A stretch of DNA of 5,162 nucleotides from NCBI GenBank assembly GCA_035267815.1, contig DATFLK010000166.1:1-5162 (forward strand), read 5' to 3'. This DNA is from DATFLK01 sp035267815. GTDB taxonomy: Bacteria > Pseudomonadota > Zetaproteobacteria > Mariprofundales > Mariprofundaceae. The position numbers were made by a program, and so were the translations under genes. Below, piece by piece: positions 4,132-5,162 of the stretch; position 1 is the stretch's first letter; each line of letters opens with the position of its first letter. The notes below the pieces were generated by a model. The model was not told the origin of the DNA. It ran no database searches and saw nothing but the letters and a program-made list of their open reading frames with translations.

Positions 4132-5162
4132 AAAATCCGGAAAACTCGTCATGCGGAAGCGGGCGGCTGATGAAATAGCCCTGACCGATATCACATCCCA
4201 TCTCCCTGAGCATGCTGAAGGTCTCGATATTCTCGACACCTTCGGCAATCACCCTCATGCCAAGCGAATGGGCCAATCCGATCGCTGCCTCGGTAATATG
4301 GCGGCTCCTCTTGTCGGACAGCAGTCTCAGGGTAAAGGACTTGTCGATCTTAAGCGCCGTAGCCGGCAACATGTCGAGGTATTTCAGGGACGAGTAGCCG
4401 GTACCGAAATCGTCGATGGAGATAATCACGCTGGCAGAGGAGAGCCAATTCAGCACCGAGATCGATCGATCGATATCCTCCATCAATACACTCTCGGTTA
4501 CCTCCAGTTCGAGATTGGAGTAGTCCACCCCGTGGCGATCCAGTGCACCGAGTACGATGCCGGGGAAATCGGATGCCATTAGGTCGCTGGCCGAGACATT
4601 AACCGCCACCTGAAGGCCTACATGCTGACCCTCCCGGCGCCACTCGGCATGCTGCGACAAGGCACTGTTCAGGGCCCATGTTGTCAGTTCGTTGATGATA
4701 CTGGACTGTTCCGCTTGGGGAATAAACTGGTCGGGCGGAATCATCCCCCTCTCCGGATGCTGCCAGCGCATCAGCGCCTCGGCGCCGACCACCTCCTCCG
4801 TCACCAGTGAGAGCTTCGGCTGGTAGTGGAGAAGCAGGTCTCCCTCCTTCACCGCACTCCTCAACTGCCCCAACAGGGCAAGGTTATCGCGATTGATCCT
4901 GTGATGGTCAGGGTCGTGAACAACCGCCACCTTCCTGTGCGCCTGTCTGGCATTCATCACCGCCAGTTCGCTCATCTGCAGGAGCTGGCTAGCATCCTTG
5001 TCACCATTCTCGCTCAACGACAGGTAACCGATCGTCGAATCGACATTCAGCGGCACCCCCTCGTAACCGAAGGGATGCTCCAATATGCTGGCGAGGTAGT
5101 TGGACAGACGCTCCGCATCCGACAGGGGCATGTTGGCCAATACAATGGCGAACTCGGAACGG
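4115..5162 (-). CDS. GGDEF-EAL domain protein, probable c-di-GMP phosphodiesterase, 5' truncated
   Basis: The frame runs off the right edge, so the N-terminus (sensor domain and first part of GGDEF) is missing; 348 residues are visible, numbered from the edge. Residues 1-84 are the C-terminal part of a GGDEF domain: xRSEFAIVL at the signature, STIGYLSL, and the ending SELAVMNARQAHRKVAVV. The signature reads xRSEF instead of GG(D/E)EF, so cyclase activity is unlikely. The EAL domain spans about 95-340 with the catalytic set visible: Glu128-Ala-Leu, Asn188 in NVSASDL, Glu220 and Glu223 in LEVTES, Asp250-Asp251 in DDFGTGYSSL, Lys271 in LKID, Glu307 and Glu310 in AEGVE, and Gln327 in QGYFISRPL. 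This predicts active hydrolysis of c-di-GMP to pGpG, controlling biofilm or motility. The TTG at 5140 is an internal Leu, not the start. It converges on yjbQ with 18 bases between stops. Confidence 0.95.
   Translation of the reverse strand, partial: RSEFAIVLANMPLSDAERLSNYLASILEHPFGYEGVPLNVDSTIGYLSLSENGDKDASQLLQMSELAVMNARQAHRKVAVVHDPDHHRINRDNLALLGQLRSAVKEGDLLLHYQPKLSLVTEEVVGAEALMRWQHPERGMIPPDQFIPQAEQSSIINELTTWALNSALSQHAEWRREGQHVGLQVAVNVSASDLMASDFPGIVLGALDRHGVDYSNLELEVTESVLMEDIDRSISVLNWLSSASVIISIDDFGTGYSSLKYLDMLPATALKIDKSFTLRLLSDKRSRHITEAAIGLAHSLGMRVIAEGVENIETFSMLREMGCDIGQGYFISRPLPHDEFSGFSFQGA

Noticed and set aside
4151..4582. 143-codon plus-strand frame opposite the EAL gene
   Set aside because: Antisense shadow of the EAL coding sequence, with no ribosome site or family resemblance.
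1..5162. Mobile element, CRISPR array, toxin-antitoxin or defence island
   Set aside because: I saw no transposase, integrase, terminal inverted repeats, direct-repeat arrays, tRNA gene or small toxin/antitoxin pair. The nuclease is secreted and has no adjacent immunity gene.

Overview
The window is ordinary-looking chromosomal DNA from a bacterium, most likely an environmental gammaproteobacterium. That placement is inferred from moderately GC-rich coding sequence, good Shine-Dalgarno sites, and the mix of families: YjbQ, a GGDEF/EAL c-di-GMP protein, an STM3117-like VOC protein, a SulP carrier and a secreted non-specific nuclease. No rRNA, tRNA, insertion sequence, phage gene or CRISPR array is visible. 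Six protein genes fill almost all of the window, and the first and last are cut by its edges.

Layout, left to right. (1) A plus-strand pair at 1-971: the C-terminal part of a DUF71/COG2102 ATP-pyrophosphatase-like protein, then 10 bases later a small VOC (glyoxalase-fold) protein, probably one operon. (2) A minus-strand stretch at 995-3523: a secreted DNA/RNA non-specific endonuclease homologue is transcribed first and ends in a strong hairpin. A 255-base gap follows, holding a likely promoter and a structured leader, and then a SulP anion transporter with a C-terminal STAS domain. This pair converges tail to tail with the VOC gene. (3) A divergent 153-base intergenic region at 3524-3676 carries two hyphenated palindromes of identical 6-4-6 geometry. 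(4) A plus-strand YjbQ family gene at 3677-4096. (5) A minus-strand GGDEF-EAL protein at 4115-5162, converging on yjbQ with only 18 bases between stop codons.

The genes do not form one pathway. They are small independent units (B12/nucleotide-type housekeeping, anion transport, extracytoplasmic nuclease, YjbQ, c-di-GMP turnover). The most unusual points are: a nuclease whose catalytic His is replaced by Gln while the rest of its active site is kept; a SulP leader RNA with a 10-bp hairpin, a U-run and competing pairings; a GGDEF signature degraded to xRSEF beside an intact EAL active site; and a VOC protein that seems to have lost about ten residues. I found no convincing wholly new multi-gene system here.
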